Source: Carex sylvatica
Taxonomy: Eukaryota > Streptophyta > Magnoliopsida > Poales > Cyperaceae
Direction: 5' to 3'
DNA length: 64,000 nucleotides
NCBI GenBank assembly: GCA_964058845.1
Contig: CAXKVR010000080.1
Coordinates: forward strand, 1 to 64,000
Shown here: one piece after another, positions 12,169 to 23,920 of the stretch
Layout of the letters: every line of letters starts with the position of its first letter
Position numbering within the stretch: position 1 is the first letter of the stretch
The notes under the pieces: model-generated
What the model was told of the DNA's origin: nothing
The model's input: only the letters and a program-made list of their open reading frames with translations
The model's database searches: none
Program-made: the position numbers and the translations under genes

Positions 12169-12930
12169 GTAGAAATAAGGAAATACATATAATTTAGAGA
12201 ATTTGTGCGTCCTCTATTTAAATTTCTTGTGATGTATAATTATTTTTACAAAAATATGATTTTTTATGTATAAAGAACTTTGTGTTAAGACTAGACATTC
12301 TTTCTCTTATTTCTAACCGTGTAGGACATGAAATTCTTAGAAAAGTTCTAATATTTTTAAAATTAGAGCATTTATGCTTTAAACTAGTGATAATAATTAT
12401 CCTTTAAAATTCAGAGAATAGATAAATTAAAAATTGAAATGTCAATTATGCATTGACCTGCATACTAAAAAATAGGTATATCAAAATGTCAGACGGCGTT
12501 TTATTGCCTCAAATTCTCCAAAAACAGCTTCTGCAGGTCGCATAGATGGATTGCAGATTTGTGCGATTTATAATAACAGAGGAAATAACACAAAGAGAAG
12601 ATTTTGCACACGTGTTCTTCCTCCGCCCAAGCACGTTGCTTTCATGGGTTTTCTCGTATCACTGGATACTGCACAAGCAGCGGTCCTATTTTATTCCTCA
12701 CTGTTTCCTGATCTCCAGTCAAAGAACTGGAGAAGATAAATTTATCTTTATATTATTATTAATTCTTAGCTAGCTCCCGAGAAAAAAGAACTCCGTACCA
12801 TTGTACATGTATGAAATGGAGAGGAAAACAATTTTGACTAAGATTTGCTGGAAAAAAAAATCAAAAAGCAATCTCAAAACTAAGATTTGTACCTACTAAA
12901 TTTGTCTTAAATATTATATATATATATATA
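12169..12930. other. intergenic DNA, no supported gene
   Basis: AT-rich with a short, less AT-rich patch around 12490-12730 whose open frames have no recognisable domain. It ends in a (TA)n run at about 12914-12930. Confidence 0.45.
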
Positions 12931-13240
12931 TGCTTGGAGACTCAATTTTATATTTTTTTAAATTTTTTTACTATTTAGTATTTCATAAAATTGTTGATCC
13001 AACGGTAATTTAACAAAACTGTAAAATCAGCAGTCACCGTTGAATCAATAATTTTGTAAAACACTTAATAAATAGTAAAAAAATTCACAAAAATGTAAAA
13101 TTTGGTCTCCAAGCACATATTAATATGGAGAACAAGATGAACGGTTCGAATCGACTTTTTGAGTTTTGAAATTTCAAATTTGGACCGTAAGCACTTCGGA
13201 CCATATGCTTCCGAATGCACATTAGCCACTCTCTGTATAT
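12931..13240. mobile_element. foldback element, copy 1 (left arm truncated)
   Basis: The stretch 12931-13115 is a long imperfect palindrome: TGCTTGGAGAC at the left returns inverted as GTCTCCAAGCA at about 13105-13115, with the arms meeting near an ACGGT...ACCGTTG block. The right arm continues to about 13240 with a GAACGGTTC block, but the matching left part is missing. It belongs to the same family as the copies at 13253-13679 and 36524-36938. Confidence 0.7.
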
Positions 13241-13252
13241 ATATATATATAT

Positions 13253-13675
13253 AGAGGTTGGCTACTATGCTTATATAAACATATCCCCACATATGCTTAT
13301 AACTCATTTTTGTGTTTCCAATGTCCAAATGGTCGATCTGAACCGTTAGATGTGATCTTTATATTAAAATGTGCTTGGAGACTAAATTTTACATTTTTCT
13401 AAATTTTTTTACTATTTATTAAGTCACTTTGAAAATCGTTGATCCAACGGTGGCTGCACAAAACAGTAAAATCAGCAGCCACCGTTGGATTAATAATTTT
13501 CAAAGTGGCTTAATAAATAGTAAAAAAATTCATAAAAATGTAAAATTTAGTCTCCAAGCACATTTTAATATAGAGATCACATCTAACGGTTCAGATCGAC
13601 CATTTGGACATTGGAAACACAAAAATGAGTTATAAGCATATGTGGAGATATGCTTATATAAGCATAGTAGCCAAC

Positions 13676-13679
<4 letters not shown>
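13253..13679. mobile_element. foldback element, copy 2 (near-perfect 427-bp palindrome)
   Basis: The left arm starts AGAGGTTGGCTACTATGC and the right arm ends with its reverse complement. Almost the whole element folds into one hairpin with arms of about 205 bp and only scattered mismatches; the loop lies near 13460-13475. It has no coding capacity and is flanked by TA and CT microsatellites, which hide any target duplication. The superfamily is uncertain: foldback MITEs of Mutator and hAT affiliation both fit. Confidence 0.85.
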
Positions 13680-13706
<27 letters not shown>

Positions 13707-13707
13707 G
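13676..13707. repeat. compound (CT)n(TA)n microsatellite
   Basis: About ten CT units followed by a TA run, directly abutting the right end of the foldback element. The opposite end abuts a TA run as well. Confidence 0.85.
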
Positions 13708-14400
13708 TAATGCTACGCTACTTTGCAAATTAATTCGGCTGTTTTAATTCGTGTTTCTAACCCTTTGATCTGCTTCAAAATTGGTGTTGATCGGATCTAA
13801 AATCTGCGGAAATCGATGTCTCCTGTAGAGCCCCTTTACATATCCCCATCTAATGGAGATCTCCAATAAAACTCGGACCTCCCGATCCCTCTCCTTCCCT
13901 CTCACGCGAAAAAGACAAGAGGGCGATCAGCGCCTCTCTAAACCCTAGACGCGACCGCTCCTTCTCTTTCTCCTGGCGAAAACCTAAGGCGAGAGAGAAC
14001 TCCTGGCAAAAACCTCTCTAAAACCTAAAGTCGCTCAGTCGCTCAGGCAATCAGCGCTTCTCCAAGTCCCGAAGTCGTTCAGGCGAGAGACTCTCTCTCA
14101 GTCGCTCAGTGCTCTCAGTCACTCAGTCGCTACCTCCGACTCTGATTGGTCCTACTAGTACTTCCCTCTGCCTCCGACTAGTCACTCGAAGTCTAAACCT
14201 AGTGCCTCTCTGTCGCTCAGTCGCTGCCTCTCTTGCCATGTGCTCTCTCTCTCTCTCTCTCTCTCTTTTTATGTACTGATATCGTAGAAATGCATATCTG
14301 AAAATTTGTCCAAACTGGGGTGTTACTTTCAGTTTACCTCGCTTACGTGTTTTGGGTTCCAAGAGATATCATGCCTTCAATTTATTTGATGGTTGTGTTA
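13708..14400. other. CT-rich GC-elevated segment resembling a gene leader
   Basis: Markedly richer in C and T than its surroundings, with AAACCCTA motifs and repeated GTCGCTCAG blocks (about 14028-14215) and a (CT)n run at about 14242-14266. This resembles the 5' leader of a plant gene, but no credible protein frame follows; the minus-strand 79-codon frame here is an artefact of the CT repeat. It may be a remnant of a gene or of a retroelement leader. Confidence 0.3.
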
Positions 14401-16773
14401 GCTTTTTATTGCACATTGCTACTAACTGGAAATGAAACCAAGAAATTTTAATACTGATACCAGTTCAATTTAGTTGGTGGATTTTGATTAAATCTAGAAT
14501 TAGGGAAACCTCACATAAGGCCAAAAATAAGGATTGAAGTGTCCTCATTAAGCTTGGGTTCGTACCAGAGCCACTGATTGCAGATAAAAATAGCTTATAT
14601 GCTTCTTATACTTTGCAGACAATTCAGTGAGATATTGAAATATTGTAATTAAACTACTATATTTTGCAATTGAATTATCACAATGTTTGGGCTGATGCTA
14701 ACTTATTATTGTCTTGTTAACACAAGTAGCCAAAAGCCCTTGTTACAAGAGATGCAATAGATCTGGTTGTGGGCTGGTGCGACAATTTGAAGCAAAAGTC
14801 AGATAAACAATTTGAAGCAAAAGTCACTTTGATGCTCAAGATACGACTAGTAGGATTAGTTATACTTTGTTTGTTGTTTCATGTGATGTAGTGATGTAAT
14901 AGATGTTTATGTGTTTTCTTTAAAACAACTTTCAATCAATATCTGTTAATGCATTTGTTTTTTGTTCAATAAGTTACAGTTCTCATGTTAATAATCCGAC
15001 TCATTGCAATGGATATGTTTTTTGTTGAATCAGTTCTCATTGACATTAATGCATTTGTTTTATGCCATGTACTTGTACCTATATTTTTTTCCATGCACTA
15101 AGTTAACCTGCAACATTAAATTAACACACTCATGAATTATTTGTACCAGAAATCAATGACTGAAATTTACGAAATTGAAATAGTAAAGCAAAAAAAAATA
15201 GTACTAAACAGCTGATAATTTAAACAACATAATACTACTAATTCTAAAATTTGTATTGAAATAGTAAAACACATGAAATAGTAATTGATAACTGTTGATA
15301 ATGTAAACAACATAATACTACTAATTTAAACAAAAGATCATTACTCTTCTACATTGTCCCATTGAACTCATAGAATAATGAACTACAATTCATGAATTAA
15401 CGACTATAGCCAGCAAGGCAGCAACTTCTCTTTTCCACTTGTACTTCTCTTTCAACCTAATTCTGATTTGTCGATGTATGAGAGATGAAGAAGCCATGAA
15501 TATCTAAGAATTCCTCAATACAAAAAAATTGATCAATTGAATGTTAATAGAGCATTTCGTGCTGAGAGTCTCAGCACAATAAAGGTAATACTTGTAATAT
15601 TAAACCTAGATGAAGGTAATATTAGTAAGAAATAAAATAACTTTTATCGGCTTCAATACCGTGCTATCAACTGCACAATAAAAATAGCAAATTAATTTGT
15701 CTACTTGACAGTCAAAATATTAATTTTATCAGTAAACAGTCTTTAGTAAGACAAATTGAAAAAAAATTCATAATCCAGCATGGTGAATGTTTGAACAATT
15801 AATTAGAAGCTAATATGGTCCTCGATACTAGCTCTTTGGTATCTTGATTTTTAACATCTCATTTCAATGAGAAATCGGTGAGTACCATTTTTGTCCAAAA
15901 AGTAAAAAAATAAATTAGAAGCTAATACTAAGAGGAACATGTCAATAAGGTACCAAATTCTTCATCAGTAGTTACTGAAATGGTACTAGTACTGAACATC
16001 AAACCGAGCTAGCAGCTATTTCTTAAATTAAAGTTTATTTGGACCAAAACAGTGATTCCCAATTGGCTTCAATGTATTAATCATACTCGACAATGGTAAT
16101 TAATTAGTAATTGTAAGATTCTCACCTTTCTGAAGAACAGCCTTAGCAAAAACCAAACCGGGTTTAGGGTTTAGAAATAATTATTATTCTCGTAGAGTCC
16201 TCGGAATTACTTTTAGTGTGATTTAACCAACTTTATTTTCGACATTACTTTATTACCATCAGTATTTCGAACACTCGCGATATTTCAAAATTATATCCAC
16301 AATTTTAAAATAAAATATTGTAATGTATATACCGACATAAATTTTGAAAGCTAGGGAGTTGCTGAAGAGTCCAGTTGGTACAGCTAGCTTATATGCCGCA
16401 TTAAATGACCATCTCGCTCAACCGATCTCTTGCTCTCACCAATTGAAGTTGTAAACTATGATAATTTCTGTCCGTCTTTGTCGACACAATGGAAAAGTTC
16501 TTTCTCATGGATCTCTTTGTTGGTTAATTAATACAAAAAGCAAATTAACATTGAGTTTGTGGCCATTATTATACCACCTAAGTTCAATTACTTTTGACTA
16601 ATCAATTAATAATGTTTACACATGGGACTGACATTCCATCCATGCATTGGTCTCACAAATCACAAAAAAGCAAATCGTCCAATTCCTTTTTCCATTTTTT
16701 GGTCAAATGGAAACACTTATTTTTTCTAAACATAAAACATACAAAAGAGGAAGGGAAATTTTCAAACAAATAA
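14401..16773. other. intergenic DNA, no supported gene
   Basis: AT-rich DNA without a supported coding region or recognisable transposon terminus. Confidence 0.45.
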
Positions 16774-16786
16774 TTTAAAGGCAGGG

Positions 16787-17063
16787 TGTAATATTCGAAA
16801 AATAAATAAATTATTATGATATTATTTTGTTATTTTATAAATTTAGAAAATTTAGTGGTTAATTTTTCAGAAGTGTTTATTAAACTTCTTTAAAAAAAAA
16901 ATAGGATTATTAATTAAGGAAATTTGATGGTTTCTTTTTACAAAATGTGTAAACATAAAAAAATAAAGATAAAGACCAACGTGGCACTTAGGCCACGCAG
17001 CTTGTTTTAGCCATCCCTGTAACCTCTCCCCAATGAAATTAACCCCTCTCTCTCGGATTAGAA

Positions 17064-17094
<31 letters not shown>

Positions 17095-18456
17095 CAAATT
17101 GGAAACCAAGGAAAATGAAAAAAAGGAGGAAACGGAAAACAAAGAAAAAAAATGAAATGAAAGAAAAGAAAAAGAAGAAGCCAAAGCCGACAGAAGTGGA
17201 ACTCAAATTCGGCTGGGAGAAAGAAATTATGAGATGATCTCAGACGATGAAATTTGCACGAATATGTAGCCAATTATCAGCAACTTCTCATTTTATCTGT
17301 CTATGATATCAGGTGCGGATTACTGGACTTATTTGATATTATATTTTTAAGAATTAAATTATTATTCGTTTGTCATGTTGAATGATTGTTTGTTACATTA
17401 TTTGAAATATGTAAATCATATGCATAGCCCAATCAATTATAACTGAATTTGTGTGATATTGTTGATCTGTCATTTCGAATGATTTTATCTTTTTGTGTGT
17501 TATCCTATTTTGGACTACGGTCGAAAGTCACCATAAATTTGTGATGATTACTAATTTATCAAAATCAATTGCTGGGCGTTGACTTTGAGCGATTATGCGC
17601 ATATGTGTGTGGTCAATCACTTGCTAGGCAGTGATTGATCGAATCAGTCAATTGCGAGGCGTTGATTGATTGTAACGGAGACTTTGGGTGACTATAAAGA
17701 AACGTCTTATTGATGTCATATCCAGTCAATTGCAGGGCATTGACTGTTTTGTTTAATGTGTTGGAAATTACGGATTATGAGTTTATTGCATACGAAACAT
17801 TATCTGACTATGAACCAGACTTTAATAAATGGTATAAGCCTGAACACTACATATGAGAGTTAGTTTGGAGGTACTATATGGGTACCGACAGGTGTGTGTT
17901 TAGCTTGGTCACCTGTGTGACAAGTTGGTGGATCATCTGTTTGTGTTACCAGACTTGATTATCTGAGTTTAAACAAAATATTATGTGAGTTGAGATTTGA
18001 TTGAATATTATGCTTGAGCATTTGCATTCATTTTTATATATAAATTGAACTGTTAATGTCCATTTGTGAGGATTTAATTTTGGATATGGATTGATTGCAA
18101 GTCCAGTGGTCTGATTTTGGCAAATTCGCATTGGGAGATAATATTATTATTATTTCTAACCCCAACTCTTTGAGTTGTTTTCAGGTTTATTATACGGATA
18201 CAAAGAGGCAATTCTGGATTCCATCTGACAACATAACCACATAATAATGGAATTTTGGGTTGTTGAAACTGACAAGATACGGGAGACATTTCTAAACATA
18301 GTTTGCCGTAGTCCGTCAAAAAATTATGTAATTATTTGGGATGTGGTTAATATGTAATGTTATTATTGATAATGCATATAAAAGATCCACTGCCTTACGT
18401 ATATATCTTAATAAATATATATGGCAGGCTGTTATACCCGTATTTGGGGTGTGACA
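16787..18456 (+). mobile_element. solo LTR, Ty3/gypsy type
   Basis: A 1670-bp unit begins TGTAATATTCG and ends GGGGTGTGACA, typical ends of chromovirus-like plant LTRs. The flanking 5-mers caggg (16782-16786) and caggc (18457-18461) agree at 4 of 5 positions. No internal genes are present, so the element recombined down to one LTR. The interior carries a degenerate repeated phrase around GTCAATTGC and GGCGTTGA (about 17570-17750). Assignment to Tekay/Del is a guess from the terminal sequence. Confidence 0.8.
17068..17096. repeat. (AAC)n microsatellite
   Basis: About ten ACA/CAA units inside the solo LTR. They generate the poly-Leu/Cys frames read on the minus strand, which are not genes. Confidence 0.9.
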
Positions 18457-18520
18457 CAGGCTGATCCTGATGATTTTGAGGTCTAAGGTGGGAACATTTT
18501 TTGGACCCTTTTATATATAC

Positions 18521-19454
18521 CAGTGTTGTAAAAAATGGTCTTAACGGTCGATTATATACCTGTTAGTCATTAACGACGGTCAGACTGTTACGAATACACT
18601 TATCGGAGATCTATTAGTGGATTTTTCTGATTAATCAGCCGATTATTCTCGATTATTCTCATTTATTCCGTTTATTCTCATTTGATAGTCCGTTTATTTT
18701 TGTTTATTACCATTTATTTTTGTTTATTCTAGTGATTATTTATTTTTATATTTTTTTATGTGATTGTGTGATAATAAGTCTCATAAATTCTATATTGCAG
18801 TTTTATTTGTACTTGGATATACATCCAATTTTTTTATATATATTTTTTCTTCTTACTTACTTTGAATTAATTGATTAATCCCTCTATTATTTATATACCA
18901 TATTTTTTTTTACTTATTGATATAATTTTTTTAATTAGCATGACATGTTCATATATGAAATTAAGTTGTTATCACAAACTAAATTTAGTGCTTTTATGTT
19001 GCAATGTTTCATGTCTTTCAAATAATATTATTAGTATTTATTTTTTCAATTAGTACGACATGTTCATATATGAAATTAAGTTGTTATCACAAACTAAATT
19101 TAATGATTTTATGTTGGAATATTTCATGTCTTTCAAATAATATATTATTAATATTTGAAAACGCTTAATTCTGAAAAAAATTCATTAAATAAATATATTG
19201 TGCACATGTAAAGTGTCTGTGTATTGTTAAGCATAGTGTCATATTATAATAATAGAACTAAATTAAATTAAGTTTATTTGATAAGTTTGATGAGTTAAAT
19301 AAATTGTTTTAAATAAATTATGAATATACACACACTTTTAATAAAAATTGAAAATCATCCGCATAATTCTGTTTAACCGGCCGCATATCGATTTATCGCT
19401 TGACGGTATCTTGCTCGTTCAACAAGCGCATATATACTGTTATTTACAATACTG
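18521..19454. mobile_element. inner hAT element, nonautonomous, 934 bp
   Basis: The left end CAGTGTTGTAAAA and right end, reversed, CAGTATTGTAAAT are hAT-type inverted termini. The 8-bp flanks atatatac (18513-18520) and acatatac (19455-19462) match at 7 of 8 positions. No transposase frame is visible. It holds a run of TTTATTC/TGTTTATT short repeats (about 18640-18740) and an internal tandem duplication. Confidence 0.85.
18932..19150. repeat. two-copy tandem duplication, period 115 bp
   Basis: GACATGTTCATATATG recurs at 18942 and 19057, and the match extends across the unit with few differences. It lies inside the inner hAT element. Confidence 0.85.
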
Positions 19455-19744
19455 ACATATACAATTTTTTTATTAATATACCAATAGATTATAAATATAA
19501 AAGTTTGAGCTCTAATATATTATTTATTTTTAATATATACATATTAATTTTTTATGTAATTTTTTTTAGGCCCTCTTGAATTTTGAGGCCCGGAGTGGTC
19601 TCTCTGGCTGCCCAGCATCAGGGCTGGCCCTGTTTAAAGGTGACAAGATTGCAATAATAATTAATTATCGAACTAATTGTAGTTCTTAGATAATATATGC
19701 AGTTATCTCTATTGGTTGTTATTTTTAAAACATAAAGAATTATA

Positions 19745-20165
19745 GAAGGTAGGCCGACATCTACTTCCATTACTTGACAGACAGTGTGTCACTATAGCAA
19801 AAAAAGAGTATTAGGGACTGGATTTTTAGAAGGTAGGCCGGTACCGACTTTTATTACTTGATGGGCGGTGTGTCACTATAGCAAAAAAGAGTATCAGCGA
19901 CCAGTAATTTGGTTGTCAATAATAACAGTGCTGATTATAGATGTTTATGGTCACTAATTCCCAGGTCATGACGTCACCGGTTGCTGATTGACATTATATA
20001 TAGGCCTTCAGCATTTGATTTTCGGTCGCTAATACGTGTTTTCAGCAACCAACTATTGGTCGTCGATGTTTAAAATGTGATCACTGATACATATTTTCAG
20101 TAAACAACTATTGAACTCTGATGGTCAAAAATTGATCGCTGATACCTGTTTTATGCGATTCAACT
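19745..20165. mobile_element. CACTA-like terminal fragment with duplicated end
   Basis: CACTATAGCAAAAAA followed by AGTATTAGGGAC at about 19790 and again CACTATAGCAAAAAAG followed by TATCAGCGACC at about 19875 are CACTA-type termini. They lie in a tandemly duplicated unit of about 84 bp. Downstream (about 20020-20170) three degenerate subterminal repeats with the core GAT(C/A)(G/A)CTGATAC and CAACTATTG follow. No matching opposite terminus or transposase was found. Confidence 0.55.
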
Positions 20166-20556
20166 ATTGGACTTTTATGGTATCAAAGAAAAAAAATAGA
20201 CATTGATTCCAGTTCACCCTAAATATGCAGCTCAAAAAGTTTGGTACCAAGATGCAAATTTCTTCACATTTAATTTTTTTAAGAAGAAAAATTGAAGGTA
20301 TTTCGGTCTTATCTAAAAAAAGTTAGCAACGTTGATTTATTGAAGTTTAAAAAAATTCATGAGAGCGACTAAGCGAGAGGTGAGGTGGCTAGGATTGACT
20401 GAACTGACTACGAGGTGAGGGATTTCTCAAGGAACGAAGTGGAGGGTTGGACGGCTCGATAGGTGATTCAGCTTGGATCTAGCAGAGAGGAGAGGGGGTA
20501 GCATGAAGCGGAGGAATGGTTTTAGATCTGGCACGAAAGAGATAGGTGGTGCAAAG
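20166..20556. other. unassigned spacer
   Basis: Nothing recognisable. A GA-rich stretch at 20360-20560 could be the inner part of the CACTA-like fragment. Confidence 0.35.
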
Positions 20557-21590
20557 TGCTGGTCTCAATGGCACTTAGTGGAAAGTGAATAGGGCATTTT
20601 TAAATTTTAATCTAAGTTAAATTAACTAGCGCATCTATAATTTGTTCTTGGCGAAAACTCAAATAACTTTAATCTAAACAAAAATGTATGAAAGTAAATA
20701 GTAGAGATTAGAGACACTTGACACGAGAGTTGTTTACGAAACTCGACACTAACGCATACTTCTCTGGGGACCACGATCTTCGAGATGGCACGCATTTCTT
20801 TACCCAATGAGAAATGTGTTATACTAAGTGCATCGCTAATAGCTCTAAAAACTGAAAATAATCATAATTAAAAGTAATTAGATGAGTTAAGATAAATTTG
20901 ACACGCGGGGTGATAACAGAGTTTGGTAAATCAAAGGCCTACGTCTCTGGGACGTCGCAATCTCTTATAGGTGCGCCTTTTTATACCCAACGAGAAATGA
21001 TTACAACTTGTGAACTGGTGAGCTCTTACAAAACCTTCGGGAAGTCACACAGCCAACTCAAAAAGAGAACAAGATCTCAAGTTTAGAATCTGAATAGAAA
21101 TACTCTAAATCTCACTCTTACCTAATCTAACTCAAAGTAAGAAGGTTGATCGTGCAGGATCACTCTAATTGATTGAGTGTTGCTTGAATATGCTTGAGAT
21201 TGAATATGAATATTGAAGTTGGAGTGCACAAGAAATAATGACTTTTTTTTAGATCTAAAAATTCATATTTTGAAGTTAGGGGTGACTAGAGTGATAATCC
21301 AGACCAAAAATTTTCTTCTATTTATAGAGAGATGATCAGAATAAAGTAATTAGGCCTTAACCGTTATAAAGGTTGACCAACTTATGACTATGTTTGGGTG
21401 TCATTAACACTAACGGTCATTAACCATTGCCATGAATGCATAACAGTAGATAACTGTGGTAATAGGTCCATAACGGCTGGCCTCTGGAAATTCGGAGGTG
21501 CCAACCTATTTTATCCGTTATGTTACCATTGTCAATGAATTGTTCTGTGGCACCACGGATAAATTATCTATTGGAAATGTTGATTCTTGA
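20557..21590 (-). mobile_element. Copia LTR, degenerate copy
   Basis: Related along its length to the Copia LTR at 42436-43685, sharing GAGACACTTGACAC, CTACGTCTCTGGG and TTTATAGAGAGATGA-like blocks in the same order. It starts TGCTGGTCTC where the intact LTR starts TGTTGGTTCC, and its CCAACA end is missing. A partial internal duplication repeats the CTCTGGG and ACCCAA(T/C)GAGAAATG blocks (about 20763-20815 and 20943-20998). No primer-binding site lies beside it, so it is a solo or truncated LTR. Confidence 0.65.
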
Positions 21591-21728
21591 GGTTTTTAAT
21601 AATAGAAAGATCATGTAAGTTTTCCATATTTAGGAATTTAATTGAAATTTTGGTAAGTTTAGATACTGGTCCGAAGTTTAAGTTTGGATTTTTCTTGAGG
21701 GCAAGCAAGGTTTAAGCTTAGGGAAATT
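21591..21728 (+). mobile_element. 3' noncoding end of an old Athila element with polypurine tract
   Basis: TTGAGGGCAAGCAAGG and AAGCTTAGGGAAATT (21714-21728) lie directly before an LTR start TGATAAGC. This is the arrangement seen at the 3' end of Athila-type Ty3/gypsy elements, where the purine tract primes plus-strand DNA. Coding parts of this element are gone. Confidence 0.75.
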
Positions 21729-22031
21729 TGATAAGCACAAAATACATACACTTTTGCTTAGAATTTTGTATTGATAACTTGACCAATTTTCGTGCATTTA
21801 GGTTAATTTAGCATAATTTAGCTTAGAAATACATCAAGAACCAAGTTACAACCGTTTGCTCATTTTATTTATAGTTTTCGAGCATTTGCAAGCTTTGGAA
21901 CGATCTCTGGGGCACTTGGTGTGACCGTATCAACTTTGGAAGAAACCTCGATCGAAAAGGAACAAAAACAACTAAGTTAGAGGGGTTGTGCAGCCTAATG
22001 TGTGGCCTGGCCGACCCGCACATCCCTCAGC

Positions 22032-22036
22032 AGCGC
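22032..22036. repeat. target-site duplication, left copy (agcgc)
   Basis: Matches 32617-32621 exactly, five bases as expected for LTR-retrotransposon integrase. Confidence 0.9.
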
Positions 22037-23905
22037 TGATGTACCAAAAAGGTATAGTAAAAAGTTTCAGTACAGCAAACTGTACCTTTTAACCTTAAAT
22101 ACACTTTTAGTTCAGATTGCAAGTATACAATCCTACCGTGTAGTATATTATCGGGTATCGATCCACAGGGAATATGGACAATTACTAGGTTTAGACTTAA
22201 TCAACTAATTTCAGAAAATAATAAAAAGAAGTAAATGCAATAAAATAGAATAAGGGGGGTTTGTTTAAGTAATCCTAAATTGGGTTCAATACCCGAGAAG
22301 AATTGTAAACAATAGATGTAAATAAAATAAAGAAAGTAAAGATTGGTTTGCTTTCAAGTTTAAGGAGATCTAGGGGTATTCGGTCTACAATCTCTTGTTA
22401 ATTCTATCTATTTGGTATTTGTTTAAATTCATGTATGATTTGATGAGGTTTCTAACCTAATATGTTATTAAGGGTCACTTTCGTGAATTAATAACGTGCC
22501 TAAGCAATTCGGACTTCACAGTTACGTCCTTCATCCTAGCTACCTAGACCATAATCTCTTGTTAGTCTCTCATCTTCTAAAATATTGGTACTTCACAGTT
22601 ACGTCCTTCATACCAATATCCGATTCAATTTGAGATGTCCTAATAAGGGTATGACTTCACAGTTACGTTATTCACCAAGTCCCTAAACCTAATTTCTGTA
22701 GTTCCGGTTTGATTTCGCAGTTGGTTAGACCTTAATCAAAACCTAAGGTATTTGTGTTCATAATTGGTACTCTCCTCTCGTCCTAACTTCTTTGGTTCTT
22801 TCGAATTCAAAGCGGAACTACATCGATTTAAAGTACTAATTATGTAGTTAACACAAATTATAAATCTCAGAAATTAGCATCAAATCCCATAAAACAATCA
22901 TAATAAAAACAAATAACCGAATAAGATACAATTAAACAAGTTCATGCATTGACCTAAACCCCTAGAAAGAGATCTACTCTCTCTTGGAGAGATCCATTAC
23001 AAAAGTTGGCAAAACTAAGAAGAAATGAAATAAAGAAATAGTTACACCCTTTATTGAATCAAGAACCTCAATCTTGCCTTCTTCTTGCTTGAACCTTCTT
23101 CTCCTTCCTTGAAAAGCTTCCGAAACTCCTAGAATGGCTGCAGATTTATCGCTATATCTCAATGAAAATTGGATGTGAGACGTGAGAGAGAGATGTGAGG
23201 TGTGTGGTGTAACTCTACTTGGATGGGAAAAAACTCCCTCTTTTATAGCAAAGGACTATGCCCGATTTAGAGGCTAGAAGGTGGGGTTAGTGGGTGCTAT
23301 TTTTGACTTATTTTCCTAGACTGATGTGTCCAAATTTAGCTGTCAAAAACCGCCCTTGGCTCGCCAAAAATAGAATCCGTGTTGAAAATGTGTAATTCTG
23401 GCAGTCTGTGGGTTTAGTGCGTCCGCACTGGATATGAGTGCGGGTGGATCATCTGCACTGAATTGAAGTTTCCTTTTTTATCAGTCTGAAAATTCTACGA
23501 ATTACTTTTGGTGCGTCCGCACTGTATATGAGTGCGGGTGGATGACCCGCACTGGAGCATGTGACGCGCAGTTTCTGAAATCGGCCAAGTGCTGAGTGTG
23601 GGTTTCTGGGTCGCACTGGATTCTCAGTGCGGACGCACTGGGCTCGGACTTTTTCTGAATTGCGCTGAGATGGTGGAAATTTGGCTAAGTGAGGAGTGCG
23701 TCCGCACTGTCTGTGAGTGCGGGTGGATGACCCATACTGAGAAGTATTTCCGGCAATTTTCATCTTTTCCTGCATTCTAAAGCCAAACAACCACAGTAAC
23801 TTGATTATAGGTGTATTTTATTTACTTTATATTCAAAGTACAAGATATTTGGAGCTATTTTATTATAAAAACAAGATAGAATGGTTATATAATTTATGCT
23901 TATCA
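22037..23905 (-). repeat. Athila 3' LTR
   Basis: 1869 bp, from TGATGTACC to TTATCA on the plus strand. It contains four GC-rich double-hairpin modules (23416-23460, 23510-23555, 23591-23647 and 23694-23741) and a minus-strand TATA motif at about 23239-23249. A phrase CTTCACAGTTACGTCCTTCA recurs four times in degenerate form at about 22510-22680. Confidence 0.95.
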
Positions 23906-23920
23906 AATTCCCCCAAGCTT
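23906..23920 (-). other. polypurine tract
   Basis: Minus-strand AAGCTTGGGGGAATT directly before the 3' LTR, the primer for plus-strand DNA synthesis. It closely matches the tract of the older Athila at 21714-21728. Confidence 0.9.

Larger units (their letters stand above)
16782..19632. mobile_element. outer hAT-like element, split by two later insertions
   Basis: The ends are CAGGG at 16782 (continuing at 18457 as CAGGCTGATCCTGATG) and, reversed at the right, CAGGGCCAGCCCTGATG. Perfect 8-bp target duplications tttaaagg flank it at 16774-16781 and 19633-19640, the hallmark of hAT transposition. With the two insertions removed the element itself is only about 235 bp, a nonautonomous copy. The perfect duplication after both later insertions are removed confirms the whole nest. 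Confidence 0.85.

Noticed and set aside
14123..14362. Minus-strand 79-codon frame with an Arg-Glu repeat
   Set aside because: The repeat is the translation of a CT microsatellite; no conserved residues are seen.
16867..17273. Minus-strand frames with poly-Leu, poly-Cys and Phe-rich sequence
   Set aside because: They arise from the (AAC)n and purine-rich tracts inside the solo LTR.
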